64,000 nt of DNA, taken from NCBI RefSeq assembly GCF_001591145.1, contig NZ_BCUF01000002.1:1-64000 (forward strand), read 5' to 3'. The stretch comes from Vibrio harveyi NBRC 15634 = ATCC 14126 = KCTC 12724 (GTDB lineage: Bacteria; Pseudomonadota; Gammaproteobacteria; Enterobacterales; Vibrionaceae). How positions within the stretch are numbered: position 1 is the first letter of the stretch; each line of letters starts with the position of its first letter. The notes beneath the pieces were generated by a model that saw nothing but the letters and a program-made list of their open reading frames with translations, was not told where the DNA came from and made no database searches. Shown one piece after another: positions 54,850 to 64,000 of this stretch. Both the position numbers and the translations under genes were made by a program.

Positions 54850-56409
54850 TTAGATATTGGTGTCGTACTGATTGCGTTTCGGACATGTTGAGAGGATCTC
54901 TCTGTGTCCGGTGTCTTTGACTTCTTCCAAAATTACGTCGAAGCCCCACAAGCGATATACATGCTTAAGTACTTCTTCATAACTGTTATCCAAAGGAATG
55001 CGGTTATGGGGGACATATTGCAGCGTTAATGAGCGGTCACCGCGGACATCTACGTTAAACACCTGAATATTTGGCTCTAAATTCGCCAAGTTATATTGCG
55101 CAGCCAGCGTTTCACGAATGCGTCGGTAACCCATCTCATCATGAATGGCGGCAACTTCGATGAAGTTTTTACGATCATCGTCATTGATGGCAAACAACTT
55201 GAAATCACGCATGAGCTTCGGTGATAAGTATTGGCTAATAAAGCTTTCATCTTTGAAGTTATGCATGGCAAAGTGAACCGCGTCTAACCAGTCTGTTCCT
55301 GCTAGTTCAGGGAACCACTCTTTGTCCTCGTCTGTTGGTTCTTCACAGATACGTTTGATATCGCGGAACATCGCAAAACCAAGCGCATAAGGGTTGATAC
55401 CACTAAAGTAAGGGCTGTTATATGGTGGCTGTGCAACCACACTAGTGTGGCTGTGTAGAAATTCGAGAATGAACTTCTCAGACACCAAACCCTCATCATA
55501 AAGGTGATTAAGAATGGTGTAGTGCCAGAATGTTGCCCAGCCTTCGTTCATGACCTGAGTTTGTTTTTGAGGATAGAAGTATTGGCTTACCTTACGCACG
55601 ATACGCACAATCTCACGTTGCCATGGTTCAAGCAGAGGAGCATGTTTTTCAAAGAAGTAGAGCAGGTTCTCTTGTGGCTCGCTAGGGAAACGAACTTTAA
55701 TGTCTTCTTCTTTGGTTTTCGATTGTGGAACGGTGCGCCATAACTCGTTTACTTGCGATTGCAGGTAAGCTTCACGCTCTTCCTGACGCGCTTTCTCCTC
55801 GTTAATTGAAATCTTTTCAGGACGTTTATAACGGTCAACGCCGAAGTTCATAAGTGCATGGCAAGAGTCTAGAAGCTGCTCGACTTCGTGCACACCATAA
55901 CGCTCTTCACATTCCGCAATGTAGTTCTTCGCAAACAATAGATAATCGATGATAGAGCTGGCATCGGTCCAAGTTTGGAACAGGTAATTGCCTTTAAAGA
56001 ATGAGTTGTGCCCATAGCATGCGTGAGCAATAACCAGTGCCTGCATAGTGATGGTGTTCTCTTCCATCAGGTAAGCGATGCATGGGTTTGAGTTAATGAC
56101 GATCTCGTAAGCTAGACCCATTTGACCGTGCTTATAGTTCTGCTCTGTTTGGATGAACTTTTTACCAAACGACCAGTGGTTGTAGTTGATAGGCATACCG
56201 ATGCTTGAGTATGCGTCCATCATTTGCTCTGAGGTGATGACTTCGATTTGGTTAGGGTAGGTGTCGAGACGATAATGCTCCGCGACACGCTTGATTTCCT
56301 TGTGGTAACGCTCCAGCAGTTCAAATGTCCAGTCTGGACCATCTGGCAGCATATTATCTCTGCGTTTCTTCGAGGCTTCCCCCGAAAGGTTTGTCGTTGC
56401 GGTATTCAT
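54850..56409 (-). CDS. ycgB: SpoVR family protein
   Basis: This 519-residue protein belongs to the SpoVR/YcgB family. Family landmarks include IEVITSEQMMDAYSSIGMPI, HACYGHNSFFKGNYLF, FPQK-type YFYPQKQTQVMNEGWATFWHY and NSPYFSGINPYALGFAMF. The EGWATFWHY and HxCYGH segments hint at a metal centre, but the activity is unknown. It is the third gene of an operon with yeaG and yeaH, on the minus strand, 11 bp after yeaH. This trio is a widespread stationary-phase/stress module (in E. coli yeaGH responds to nitrogen starvation). There is no sporulation link in this organism. Confidence 0.92.
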   Translation of the reverse strand: MNTATTNLSGEASKKRRDNMLPDGPDWTFELLERYHKEIKRVAEHYRLDTYPNQIEVITSEQMMDAYSSIGMPINYNHWSFGKKFIQTEQNYKHGQMGLAYEIVINSNPCIAYLMEENTITMQALVIAHACYGHNSFFKGNYLFQTWTDASSIIDYLLFAKNYIAECEERYGVHEVEQLLDSCHALMNFGVDRYKRPEKISINEEKARQEEREAYLQSQVNELWRTVPQSKTKEEDIKVRFPSEPQENLLYFFEKHAPLLEPWQREIVRIVRKVSQYFYPQKQTQVMNEGWATFWHYTILNHLYDEGLVSEKFILEFLHSHTSVVAQPPYNSPYFSGINPYALGFAMFRDIKRICEEPTDEDKEWFPELAGTDWLDAVHFAMHNFKDESFISQYLSPKLMRDFKLFAINDDDRKNFIEVAAIHDEMGYRRIRETLAAQYNLANLEPNIQVFNVDVRGDRSLTLQYVPHNRIPLDNSYEEVLKHVYRLWGFDVILEEVKDTGHREILSTCPKRNQYDTNI

Positions 56410-56420
56410 CGCTAGCCTCC

Positions 56421-57692
56421 TTACGCATTTTCTTTTTGGAATAGTTCACGGAAGACTGGGAAGATATCCTCCACAGAGCGGATGTTTTTCATGGCGAAGT
56501 TTGGAAAGGCTTCGGAAAGCTTTTCATACTCATGCCACAGCGTTTGATGGGAACGTCTAGTGATCTCGATGTATGAATAGTACTGACAATTTGGCAGTAA
56601 CTTATTGACGAGTAGGTCACGACAACGGGGTGAGTCGTCTGCCCAGTTATCGCCATCGGATGCCTGAGCCGCGTAGATGTTCCATTGACCCACAGGGTAG
56701 CGGTCTTGAACGATCTCATTCATCAGCTTGAGCGCGCTCGATACGATAGTGCCCCCCGTTTCTTGCGAATAGAAAAACTCGTGCTCGTCGACTTCTTTCG
56801 CTTGAGTGTGGTGGCGAATGAAGACCACTTCAACATTCTCATACGTGCGAGTTAAGAAAAGATACAAAAGCACATAGAAGCGTTTTGCAATGTCTTTGGT
56901 GGCTTGATCCATAGAACCGGATACGTCCATTAGACAGAACATGACCGCTTGGCTCGATGGCACAGGGCGCTTCTCATAGTTCTTGAAACGTAAGTCGAAG
57001 GTATCAATGAAAGGCACGCTTTCGATTTTCTTACGTAACTCTTCGATTTCCTTCTTCAAGCGATTTTCTTCGAGCTGTTGTGCAGGCTCAATGTTCTTGA
57101 CGCGAGTTAGTTCATGCTCTAGCTCGTTAAGAAGACGTTTTTTACCTGCTGTCATTGCGGTGCGTCGCGCCAGAGATTGTTGTAACGAGCGAACGACGGC
57201 AATGTTGGATGGAATACCCGCGGTTTGATAACCCGCGCGATGGGTCTTCCACTCTGTGATTTTGGCAATTTGGTTTTTCTCGAGATTTGGTAGCTCTAAA
57301 TCTTCAAATAAGATGTCGAGATATTCGTCTTTTGAGATTTGGAAAACGAACTCGTCTTGACCTTCGCCGTCGGGGCTAGCATTGCCTTCACCAGCACCGC
57401 CGCCTTGACCTCCACCTTTCGGACGTTCAATTTTATCACCCGTGATAAATTGGTCGTTACCAGGGTGCACACGGTCACGTACGCCCCCTTTACCCTGATG
57501 AAACATAGGTTCGTTAATGTCTTTGTGCGGTATTGCGACGTCTTCGCCCGTTTCCGTGTTCGTGATCGAGCGTCGATTCACTGCGTCAGCTACCGACTCT
57601 TTAATCTGCTCTTTATGGCGCTTCAAGAAGCGCTGTCGATTAACAGCGCTCTTGTTCTTGCCATTGAGCCTTCGGTCTATAAATTGCGCCAT
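56421..57692 (-). CDS. yeaH: YeaH/YhbH family VWA-like protein (DUF444)
   Basis: This 423-residue protein has a basic N-terminus ([25 protein letters not shown]), a glycine-rich low-complexity stretch near residue 90-105 ([12 protein letters not shown]), and a C-terminal VWA-like domain. The MIDAS-type motif DVSGSM is near residue 256. It is thought to work with the YeaG kinase. The start is ATG 57692 with GAGG upstream; an ATG eight codons before it is disfavoured. It is 45 bp downstream of yeaG and just upstream of ycgB, consistent with one transcript. Confidence 0.92.
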   Translation of the reverse strand: MAQFIDRRLNGKNKSAVNRQRFLKRHKEQIKESVADAVNRRSITNTETGEDVAIPHKDINEPMFHQGKGGVRDRVHPGNDQFITGDKIERPKGGGQGGGAGEGNASPDGEGQDEFVFQISKDEYLDILFEDLELPNLEKNQIAKITEWKTHRAGYQTAGIPSNIAVVRSLQQSLARRTAMTAGKKRLLNELEHELTRVKNIEPAQQLEENRLKKEIEELRKKIESVPFIDTFDLRFKNYEKRPVPSSQAVMFCLMDVSGSMDQATKDIAKRFYVLLYLFLTRTYENVEVVFIRHHTQAKEVDEHEFFYSQETGGTIVSSALKLMNEIVQDRYPVGQWNIYAAQASDGDNWADDSPRCRDLLVNKLLPNCQYYSYIEITRRSHQTLWHEYEKLSEAFPNFAMKNIRSVEDIFPVFRELFQKENA

Positions 57693-57737
57693 GAAATAGC
57701 CCTCTTCATGTTTCACAAGCGACCTAACTCAAACTGG

Positions 57738-59672
57738 TTAGGATGACTTACGTACTCGTAGGTACCACTCAGAAAGTAGGCGAACCTGTTTCTCGGTGTA
57801 GCCTTTTTCCATCATGCGAGCGACAAAGTCGTCGTGTTTCTTCTGATCTTCAGAAGACGTTTTCGCATTGAATGAGATAACCGGAAGCAGCTCTTCGGTA
57901 TTGGAGAACATTTTTTTCTCGATTACCGTGCGCAGTTTTTCGTAGCTGGTCCAAACTGGGTTTTGACCATTGTTATTGGCTTTCGCACGAAGCACAAAGT
58001 TTACGATTTCGTTTCGGAAATCTTTCGGGTTAGAGATGCCCGCTGTTTTCTCGATCTTCTCTAATTCAGCATTTAGAGAAGCACGGTCGAACAGTTGGCC
58101 TGTTTCTGGATCGCGATATTCTTGGTCTTGGATCCAGAAGTCTGCATAGGTGACGTAACGGTCGAAGATATTCTGACCGTACTCAGAGTAAGACTCTAGG
58201 TATGCCGTTTGAACTTCTTTACCAATGAACTCGACATAACGAGGCACTAGATAGCCTTTCAAGAATTCAAGGTACTTCTCTGCCATTTCTGAAGGGAACT
58301 GCTCACGTTCTACTTGCTGTTCAATAACATAGAACAGGTGAACAGGGTTGGCCGCCACTTCCGTTTGGTCGAAGTTGAACACGCGAGATAGGATTTTGAA
58401 GGCGAAACGAGTTGATAGACCGTTCATACCCTCGTCAACGCCTGCGTAGTCACGGTACTCTTGGTAGCTCTTCGCTTTCGGATCGGTGTCTTTCAGTGTT
58501 TCACCATCGTACACTCGCATCTTAGAGAAGATGGACGAGTTCTCAGGCTCTTTAAGTCGCGAAAGAATACTAAATTGTGCCAGAGTTTCAAGCGTACTTG
58601 GTGAGCAAGGTGCTTTAGAAAGCTCACTGTTTTCAAGCAGTTTCTGGTAGATCTTCACTTCTTCCGACACACGTAAGCAGTAAGGTACTTTCACTATGTA
58701 CACACGGTCTAAGAACGCCTCATTGTTCTTATTGTTGCGGAAGGTTTGCCACTCAGATTCGTTCGAGTGAGCCAGAATCATACCGTCGAATGGAATCGCA
58801 GACAGTCCCTCGGTACCATTAAAGTTGCCTTCTTGAGTTGCGGTTAATAGAGGGTGTAGCACCTTGATTGGCGCTTTGAACATCTCTACGAATTCCATCA
58901 AACCTTGGTTCGCTTTACACAGCGCGCCAGAGTAACTGTAGGCATCTGGGTCGTCTTGTGAGTAATGCTCTAACTGACGAATATCGACTTTACCAACGAG
59001 GGACGAAATGTCTTGGTTGTTTTCATCGCCTGGCTCGGTTTTAGCAATAGCCACTTGGTCGAGGATGGAAGGGCGTACTTTCAGCACTTTGAACTTGGTG
59101 ATATCACCACCAAATTCATGCAGACGTTTTGCTGCCCACGGTGACATGATAGATCTTAGGTAACGATGTTCGATGCCGTATTCTTTCTTCAAGATCTCGC
59201 CATCTTCTGTCGGATTGAACAGACAGAAAGGGTGATCGTTAACTGGGCTTCGTTCGCCGTTCGCACTAAGCACATAAACGGGCATTTTTTCCATTAGGGC
59301 TTTTAGCTTTTCGGCAAGTGATGACTTACCACCACCAACAGGACCGAGTAAGTACAGAATTTGTTTACGCTCTTCCAAACCTTGTGCGGCATGTTTGAGA
59401 TAAGAAACAATCTGCTCAATCGCATCTTCCATGCCATAGAAGTCTTTGAAGGTTTCATAACGTGAGATGACTCGGTTCGAGAATATACGGCTCAGTCTTG
59501 GATCTTGAGCAGTATCAATGACTTCTGGCTCTCCGATAGCCATCAGTAGGCGTTCTGCAGCATTAGCGTAAGCGCTTTTGTCGTCTTTACACAGGGCTAA
59601 GAAATCCTGTAACGACATCTCTTCATCTTTTGCAGCTTCATATCTTGATTGATAGTGGTCGAAAATACTCAT
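57738..59672 (-). CDS. yeaG: PrkA/YeaG-type serine protein kinase
   Basis: This 644-residue protein has an N-terminal AAA+ PrkA domain with the P-loop LLGPVGGGKSSLAEKL (around 108-123) and a Walker B-like region, and a C-terminal PrkA kinase-like domain (about 400-644). Other familiar blocks are RVISRYETFKDFYGMEDAI and GMILAHSNESEWQTF. Related E. coli YeaG is linked to nitrogen stress and survival. It heads the yeaG-yeaH-ycgB operon. The start has GGGGAAAG about six bases before the ATG. I did not find a clear sigma54 promoter upstream in the correct orientation. Confidence 0.93.
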   Translation of the reverse strand: MSIFDHYQSRYEAAKDEEMSLQDFLALCKDDKSAYANAAERLLMAIGEPEVIDTAQDPRLSRIFSNRVISRYETFKDFYGMEDAIEQIVSYLKHAAQGLEERKQILYLLGPVGGGKSSLAEKLKALMEKMPVYVLSANGERSPVNDHPFCLFNPTEDGEILKKEYGIEHRYLRSIMSPWAAKRLHEFGGDITKFKVLKVRPSILDQVAIAKTEPGDENNQDISSLVGKVDIRQLEHYSQDDPDAYSYSGALCKANQGLMEFVEMFKAPIKVLHPLLTATQEGNFNGTEGLSAIPFDGMILAHSNESEWQTFRNNKNNEAFLDRVYIVKVPYCLRVSEEVKIYQKLLENSELSKAPCSPSTLETLAQFSILSRLKEPENSSIFSKMRVYDGETLKDTDPKAKSYQEYRDYAGVDEGMNGLSTRFAFKILSRVFNFDQTEVAANPVHLFYVIEQQVEREQFPSEMAEKYLEFLKGYLVPRYVEFIGKEVQTAYLESYSEYGQNIFDRYVTYADFWIQDQEYRDPETGQLFDRASLNAELEKIEKTAGISNPKDFRNEIVNFVLRAKANNNGQNPVWTSYEKLRTVIEKKMFSNTEELLPVISFNAKTSSEDQKKHDDFVARMMEKGYTEKQVRLLSEWYLRVRKSS

Positions 59673-60112
59673 GTCGCTTTCCCCTTTAACTAGTCAGTCT
59701 ACCGACGAACGTTGACGCAGGCTTATCCACCTTTGATATGCCCTTCGTTGTATGAAGTTATACGTCCTGTTATCACGTTTGGTTTGTACTGGAAGTAAGC
59801 TAGACAACACCAAAGACTTTGCTTTATGGACACTTTTTCACTGCAACGGAGAACGATGGATAGGTACCTTTCAATCACTCCCTTTCTCATTTTAAGCCTA
59901 GTCGGGGATTTCCAATTTTGCTTAACAATTATGAATTTATTGCAAAAGTGACATTTGAATCACTGTTTGGAGATTGAAAAATTTATGTTGTGAATAGGAG
60001 TGATAGAAATCAGATATTTGGCTTTGAATCACTGATATTAGTGATTCGTATACAAGTCTAGAGAATGAAAGATAAAACTGTGCTGATAGAATGAGCTTGA
60101 CTTGTGACAGGG
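59673..60112. other. Leader of yeaG and gene-free region
   Basis: This region holds the upstream sequence of yeaG (minus strand). A 41-codon frame from ATG 59826 to 59951 (plus) has GGAG before an internal ATG at 59856 and a hydrophobic centre, but nothing else supports it. No RNA gene is recognised. Confidence 0.4.
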
Positions 60113-60147
60113 GAAAAGAAAAAAGGAGAGCCTTTGCCCTCCTTTTC
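60113..60147 (-). terminator. Terminator of yfbU
   Basis: On the minus strand the stem AAAAGGAGGGC / GCTCTCCTTTT (with mismatch) with an AAAG loop is followed by TTCTTTTC. It lies about 15 bp after the yfbU stop. Confidence 0.72.
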
Positions 60148-60161
60148 AAATACTTGCTGAA

Positions 60162-60662
60162 TTATGCACTAAAGATTTGTGCTAGCTCGTTTGCACATAG
60201 GTGGTATTGACGAGGACAGTTGCGCCAGGTTTTTAGCATGCGGCGGTATTTGTCTAACATTGGCATTTGGCTATTGAAGTGGTGATCAGCTTTATCAAAT
60301 TGAGGGTAAAGACCTTCTGAATCCACTAGGAAGCGCACATAGTGTACTTGTTGTGCTTCTGTCGCAATATCAAAGCCAAGGAACTGAAGGCGACGCTGGT
60401 CGACTTTACCGCGCTCTTCGTCATCCAGCATTTTGTTTGATTCTTGCATTGCGTGGTACATCTCCATGATGTCGATGATTTCACGACACTCGGTTTCTGT
60501 AATGCAGCCAAAATCTTTGTTCAACTCGCGCATTTGTAGCTCGTAACCACGCTCTACAATAGTCTGTAGACGCTTGTATTTTGCTGCGTTGTTAGGATCA
60601 AGTTGAGACATTAGGTTGTACTGGTTTGATAGGATCAAACGTTGAGCGTTTGACATTTCCAT
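60162..60662 (-). CDS. yfbU: YfbU family protein
   Basis: This 166-residue cytoplasmic protein is very similar to E. coli Yfb[40 protein letters not shown] and [12 protein letters not shown] are shared. It is helical. The family's function is unclear; E. coli YfbU overexpression has been linked to toxicity, which I cite only from memory. It is monocistronic with its own terminator. The start has AGGT within 8 bases (GAGGTCACC). Confidence 0.92.
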   Translation of the reverse strand: MEMSNAQRLILSNQYNLMSQLDPNNAAKYKRLQTIVERGYELQMRELNKDFGCITETECREIIDIMEMYHAMQESNKMLDDEERGKVDQRRLQFLGFDIATEAQQVHYVRFLVDSEGLYPQFDKADHHFNSQMPMLDKYRRMLKTWRNCPRQYHLCANELAQIFSA

Positions 60663-60820
60663 GGTGACCTCACTAAATAATCTAATACATTTTTAATGTG
60701 CTTAGGTTAACGTTTCGGATGAAGGTGAAACATGATCTCAACACATATTTAATATGAAAAATGGCAAGAATTATCGAATTTAACCAGTTTACAAATGCAG
60801 TATGAATGGGGCGTTACAAC

Positions 60821-61486
60821 TTATTTGTGATAATGGTTGTATATGTAGTCACGGTCTGAAAAAACTCTCAGCCACTCAGGCTTAAAAACGGTCAGTACCG
60901 CTAAAGCCATTCCATTAAGAAGACCTTCAGGGAAAGCGAGTAACGGAACAAACACAAAGTAATTGTGCTGGATGGTTTGCCAATCATAGTGACCCACAGA
61001 TAGGTGGTAAAAAGAATTGATCAGCAAGTGGAGGCTGCCGGTAAGTGCACCATTGAAGAATCCTGCCACAAAAATGAAAACGAAGATGTTACGTGGTAAG
61101 TACTGGTAGCTCAGAAGAAAGATGCTGTAACTGATAAGTATTGGAATCAGTGCAGAGAGCACCAGCGCGCTTGGCAACATCAACAACGATATGTCATGAA
61201 TCAAGTGGTTGACGACCATCGCAGGGATGCAAAATAGAAAAGCCATGCGCCAACCATACATCATAGTTAGCGTGGTTAAAGCAAGGAAATGAATTTGTAA
61301 CCCTTCTTTTACCCCTGCTTGGGCAGACCACAAAACGCTAATCAAGAAAAGTGTCGCGAAGACTAAATGTTGGAATGGCTTTTCTTGTTCCATTTTAGGC
61401 CAAACGACTCTTCGCCAATCGGGGAGACAATAAACGACGACGACCCAGAAAATAATGATGATCGAAACAAAATTAAACCAATCCAT
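60821..61486 (-). CDS. CbiM-like energy-coupling factor permease, orphan
   Basis: This 221-residue integral membrane protein has six or seven helices and fits the CbiM/ECF S-component family (PF01891-like): GVKEGLQIHFLALTTLTMMYGWRMAFL and FAGFFNGALTGSLHLL, with a conserved-looking PEGLLNGM block near the end. In cobalt or nickel transport CbiM works with CbiN, CbiQ and CbiO; none of these is adjacent. The typical metal-binding N-terminal His (MHIxEG) of CbiM is absent (it starts MDWFNF), so the substrate may differ. No terminator is visible after it. The family call is moderate. Confidence 0.68.
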   Translation of the reverse strand: MDWFNFVSIIIIFWVVVVYCLPDWRRVVWPKMEQEKPFQHLVFATLFLISVLWSAQAGVKEGLQIHFLALTTLTMMYGWRMAFLFCIPAMVVNHLIHDISLLMLPSALVLSALIPILISYSIFLLSYQYLPRNIFVFIFVAGFFNGALTGSLHLLINSFYHLSVGHYDWQTIQHNYFVFVPLLAFPEGLLNGMALAVLTVFKPEWLRVFSDRDYIYNHYHK

Positions 61487-61610
61487 GTGTTATCCCAACG
61501 CTTTTCCTATGAGCTTTACTTACGGTTTCGTATTCCTAATACGTCTAATATGAGTTGGATAGGGCACAAGACCTGCTGGTCCGTTAGACACATATACCTA
61601 CGTATAGGTA

Positions 61611-61642
61611 AAAAAATACCAGCAAGTTGCTGGTATTTTTAA
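61611..61642. terminator. Terminator of pflA
   Basis: The stem AATACCAGCAA / TTGCTGGTATT with A- and T-runs on the two sides works on both strands. A second small hairpin TACCTA / TAGGTA follows at 61595-61610. Confidence 0.8.
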
Positions 61643-61665
61643 TCTATTCAATAACCTAATGCTAC

Positions 61666-62406
61666 TTAGTATTTCACATTTGAGTGGTATTGGGAAAGAA
61701 TTGACTGGATTTCGTCCATAGTTTCTTTAGATGGAGGATTTACACCATCAAGAGGATATTCAACACCAAGCGCCTCCCATTTGTGTGCGCCGAGTTTGTG
61801 GTATGGCAGAAGCTCTACTTTTTCAATGTTATCCATATCTTTAATGAATTCACCAAGCATATGAGCGGCTTCTGGTTCGTCCGTGTAGCCAGGAACAACC
61901 ACATAACGAATCCAAGTCTTTTGACCAATTTTATGTAGATAACGAGCAAAGTCTAAAACACGACGGTTAGACACACCAATGAAGTCTTGGTGAATCTCAT
62001 CTTTCATGTGTTTTAGGTCAAGCATGACTAGGTCAGTCGCATCCAACACTTCATCGATCACGTCGGTGTGTTTACGGATGTAGCCGTTAGTATCCAAACA
62101 AGTGTGAATGCCTTCTGCTTGAGCAGCGCGGAAGAAGTCACGAACGAACTCAGGCTGAAGCATCGCTTCACCACCGGAACAAGTAATGCCACCACCTGAT
62201 GCGTTCATGAAGTGACGGTAAGTTTTTGCTTCAGCAATAATCTCTTCAACCGTAACTTCCTTGCCATCATGCGTGTCCCATGTATCGCGGTTATGGCAAT
62301 ACTTACAACGCATTAAGCAACCCTGCAAGAAGACGATAAAACGGATACCAGGTCCGTCTACGGTACCACATGACTCAAACGAGTGAATACGACCAGTTGT
62401 TGACAT
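61666..62406 (-). CDS. pflA: Pyruvate formate-lyase activating enzyme
   Basis: This 246-residue radical-SAM enzyme puts the glycyl radical on PflB under anoxic conditions. The [4Fe-4S] motif C30-LMR-C34-KY-C37 is intact, and [19 protein letters not shown] (GGE motif) near 70-88 binds SAM. The length equals E. coli PflA (246). pflB is about 1.3 kb upstream (minus strand) with one gene between them, unlike the usual direct neighbour. No FNR box was seen directly upstream of pflA. Confidence 0.95.
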   Translation of the reverse strand: MSTTGRIHSFESCGTVDGPGIRFIVFLQGCLMRCKYCHNRDTWDTHDGKEVTVEEIIAEAKTYRHFMNASGGGITCSGGEAMLQPEFVRDFFRAAQAEGIHTCLDTNGYIRKHTDVIDEVLDATDLVMLDLKHMKDEIHQDFIGVSNRRVLDFARYLHKIGQKTWIRYVVVPGYTDEPEAAHMLGEFIKDMDNIEKVELLPYHKLGAHKWEALGVEYPLDGVNPPSKETMDEIQSILSQYHSNVKY

Positions 62407-62550
62407 CTTTTGCTCTCATTTTTAATAAATTCTGACCGTTATTTTATTACAAATTGCAGGGTTAAAACAGTCTAAGTGGGCTTTCGTTGGCGAGATATTG
62501 AGCAAAGACAACGGCGAATGAAAACTCACACGCCGTATGGGGAGATTTCT

Positions 62551-63528
62551 TTAGAAGAAGGCGAACAAAGACAAAGAGCCTGTACCGTAAACGTCAGTTT
62601 GGGCTTCCTCATAGTCTGGCGTTTTCACTGTAAATGTTAAGCTTGCGCCATAGTTTTGGTTGTACCAAGCCGCACCTGCAACGGCACTCGCTTGCCAGTT
62701 CTGTAGTGTGACATCATATTGGTCTGATGGCTCTGGTAGACCTGAACGGTCGCCTTCAATAGTGATATCGTTAAAGCGGTAACGACCTTCAAAGCCCGTG
62801 AATAAGAACCAACTTGATGTGCTCTTAGCTAACATGCTGGCATGGAATGGACTTTCAACGCTGATGTTTGCGGCACCTATGCTGTTGGCTAAGTTAGTAC
62901 CCCAACGAAACATGACACCTTGTGAAACGTCACTTCGGAAATTACCTGCGTTAATATCGTTAACGTTGGTAATTTCCCACTGTGTCGTTTTGCCTTCGCT
63001 ACGCATCAATTTGTTGAACGCTCGGTAGCCGACGCTAAATGCCAACTCGTCATCAATTTGGTAATCCCAACCTTGTGGATCGGTTGAACCAGTAATGCTA
63101 TGAACCAGCTCTTGCGCCTTTTCAGACAGTGAGCTCTCACCCGTTGCGCCGATAGTGAAATTGTAGCGAACAGCTTTATCAGCGGTGAGTGAGATATAGT
63201 TGATTTCAGTATGTAAGTAGCCCGCGTAAGGACGATCGTTGACAAGTGGGTAGTCGGCTTCGATGTCACTTGGCGTGTACATTTTATGCCCAAGCACTAA
63301 TTCAATCTTATCGACGTTGCTTTGGCTAGAATCATTTAATGTAAACCATTTCCATTCTGCGTCTTCACGCAATTGTTCAGTCGCGTAAGAGAGAAAAATA
63401 CCATTGGTATAATCTTGGTCAACGCCAAAAATGCCATCGTTATCGAGAGTGAAAGAGACTGTGGATTTGGTGGATGCGATTGCTGCCGGTGATAGCAGCG
63501 CAAGGATGAATAATTTACTGAGTTTCAT
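62551..63528 (-). CDS. LpxR family lipid A deacylase-like outer-membrane protein
   Basis: This 325-residue protein has a signal peptide (MKLSKLFILALLSPAAIAS) and a beta-barrel of about 300 residues ending in Phe. The LpxR family motif SFTLDNDGIFGVDQDYTNG contains the Asn-Asp pair and the Thr needed for catalysis. AQELVHSITGSTDPQGWDYQI supplies the candidate catalytic His. LpxR removes the 3'-acyloxyacyl chain of lipid A in a Ca2+-dependent way. It is likely an outer-membrane enzyme, but activity is not tested. It lies between pflB and pflA on the same strand; the terminator after pflB isolates it. The ATG 63528 was chosen over an upstream TTG; neither has a clear ribosome site. Confidence 0.82.
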   Translation of the reverse strand: MKLSKLFILALLSPAAIASTKSTVSFTLDNDGIFGVDQDYTNGIFLSYATEQLREDAEWKWFTLNDSSQSNVDKIELVLGHKMYTPSDIEADYPLVNDRPYAGYLHTEINYISLTADKAVRYNFTIGATGESSLSEKAQELVHSITGSTDPQGWDYQIDDELAFSVGYRAFNKLMRSEGKTTQWEITNVNDINAGNFRSDVSQGVMFRWGTNLANSIGAANISVESPFHASMLAKSTSSWFLFTGFEGRYRFNDITIEGDRSGLPEPSDQYDVTLQNWQASAVAGAAWYNQNYGASLTFTVKTPDYEEAQTDVYGTGSLSLFAFF

Positions 63529-63610
63529 AGTGTATGTTTGCAAGCTTTTTACGCATCATACGGAAGATCCCAGACAAAATCTTTTGTAATGTCACAACTT
63601 TAGTTCAAGA

Positions 63611-63647
63611 AACAAAAAAAGGTCGATGCTTTTCAGCATCGACCTTT
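63611..63647 (-). terminator. Terminator of pflB
   Basis: The stem AAAGGTCGATGCT / AGCATCGACCTTT with a 4-nt loop is followed on the minus strand by seven or eight T's. Confidence 0.85.
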
Positions 63648-63680
63648 GTTCTATCACTTAAAGTGCTAATTCAATCAGTC

Positions 63681-64000
63681 TTATAGAGACTCAGTGAATG
63701 TACGTGCGATTACGTCAGCTTGTTGCTCTGCAGTTAGAGAGTTGAAGCGTACAGCGTAACCAGATACACGGATTGTTAGCTGAGGGTATTTCTCTGGGTG
63801 CTTAACAGCGTCTTCTAGAGTTTCGCGGTTAAGAACGTTCACGTTTAGGTGTTGACCACCTTCGATACCAGATTCATGGTGGAAGTAACCATCCATTAGA
63901 CCAGCAAGGTTAGCACGTTGTGAACCTTCATCTTTACCTAGAGCGTTAGGTACGATAGAGAACGTGTAAGAGATACCATCTTTAGCGTGAGCAAACGGTA
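63681..64000 (-). CDS. pflB: Formate C-acetyltransferase (pyruvate formate-lyase), C-terminal part
   Basis: Only the last 106 residues are inside the window; the gene runs off the right edge. The frame read from the edge begins [20 protein letters not shown] and ends RTFTESL, nearly identical to the PflB C-terminus. The glycyl-radical loop RVSGYAVRF is present, with the Gly that PflA activates. The short GrcA protein shares this C-terminus, but the segment upstream ([20 protein letters not shown]) belongs to full-length PflB. PflB converts pyruvate and CoA to acetyl-CoA and formate during anaerobic growth. Confidence 0.95.
   Translation of the reverse strand, partial: PFAHAKDGISYTFSIVPNALGKDEGSQRANLAGLMDGYFHHESGIEGGQHLNVNVLNRETLEDAVKHPEKYPQLTIRVSGYAVRFNSLTAEQQADVIARTFTESL

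Noticed and set aside
1..64000. CRISPR array, prophage, integron or insertion sequence
   Set aside because: Reading through the window I saw no regularly spaced repeats, transposase or integrase frames, phage structural genes or attC-like series. Only the two ERIC-like elements look repetitive.

Overview
The window is a dense, moderately AT-rich gammaproteobacterial chromosome segment. Gene content and gene order point to Vibrio chromosome 1, probably the Harveyi/parahaemolyticus group. Examples are the 4.5S RNA, the hinT-ycfL-lpoB-thiK-ycfP-ndh block, mfd-lolCDE-comEC-msbA-lpxK-kdsB, a DUF1887 gene of the V. cholerae VC1899 type, and pflA/pflB. The species call is inference from protein resemblance. 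I see no rRNA, tRNA, prophage, transposase or CRISPR array. Nearly everything looks like stable core genome, with a few less familiar genes.

Layout. 0.3-4.5 kb: two-gene RND efflux operon. 4.7-6.1 kb: a 65-residue pilin-like protein, a small outer-membrane barrel and a DUF1244 protein. 6.2-7.9 kb: a PLP-dependent cysteine-degrading enzyme divergent from its likely DecR-type regulator, with a palindrome between them. 8.2-11.3 kb: a 1015-residue Ig-like repeat lipoprotein. 11.3-13.2 kb: tesB, ybaY and an alkyltransferase-like gene. 13.4-16.3 kb: a membrane protein and a periplasmic-sensing diguanylate cyclase. 16.47-16.58 kb: 4.5S SRP RNA, followed by a 166-bp ERIC-like palindromic repeat. 17.4-20.2 kb: a type II cation P-ATPase. 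20.4-25.7 kb: TrmH-family methyltransferase, fdxA, a COG2509 flavoprotein, a CBS-pair protein and a MATE exporter. 25.7-28.1 kb: a ZntA-type metal ATPase behind a textbook MerR-family operator. 28.4-29.1 kb: udp with a CRP site.

29.3-32.6 kb: a stand-alone CARF plus PD-(D/E)XK nuclease (DUF1887, the Card1/Can2 architecture) with no CRISPR locus in view, and a chemoreceptor. 32.8-39.1 kb: hinT, three consecutive lipoprotein genes (COG3014, YcfL, LpoB), thiK, ycfP and ndh, the last behind a perfect FNR-type box. 39.2-44.7 kb: GNAT, csiV, mfd and a PilZ protein. 44.9-48.1 kb: lolCDE. 48.3-54.8 kb: a DUF2062 gene divergent from comEC-msbA-lpxK-ycaR-kdsB. 54.8-59.7 kb: the stress-linked yeaG-yeaH-ycgB operon. 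60.2-63.5 kb: yfbU, an orphan CbiM-like membrane protein, pflA and an LpxR-like lipid A deacylase. The window ends inside pflB.

Envelope biogenesis dominates: lipoprotein sorting (LolCDE), LPS synthesis and export (KdsB, LpxK, MsbA), peptidoglycan control (LpoB, CsiV), lipid A remodelling and efflux. Anaerobic/redox genes (ndh, pflA/B, fdxA), metal homeostasis and c-di-GMP signalling (GGDEF, PilZ) add regulatory layers. The least explained items are the orphan CARF nuclease, the mini-pilin, the Ig-like lipoprotein and the COG3014 lipoprotein in the LpoB operon. All functions are assigned from recognised family features; no database search was run.
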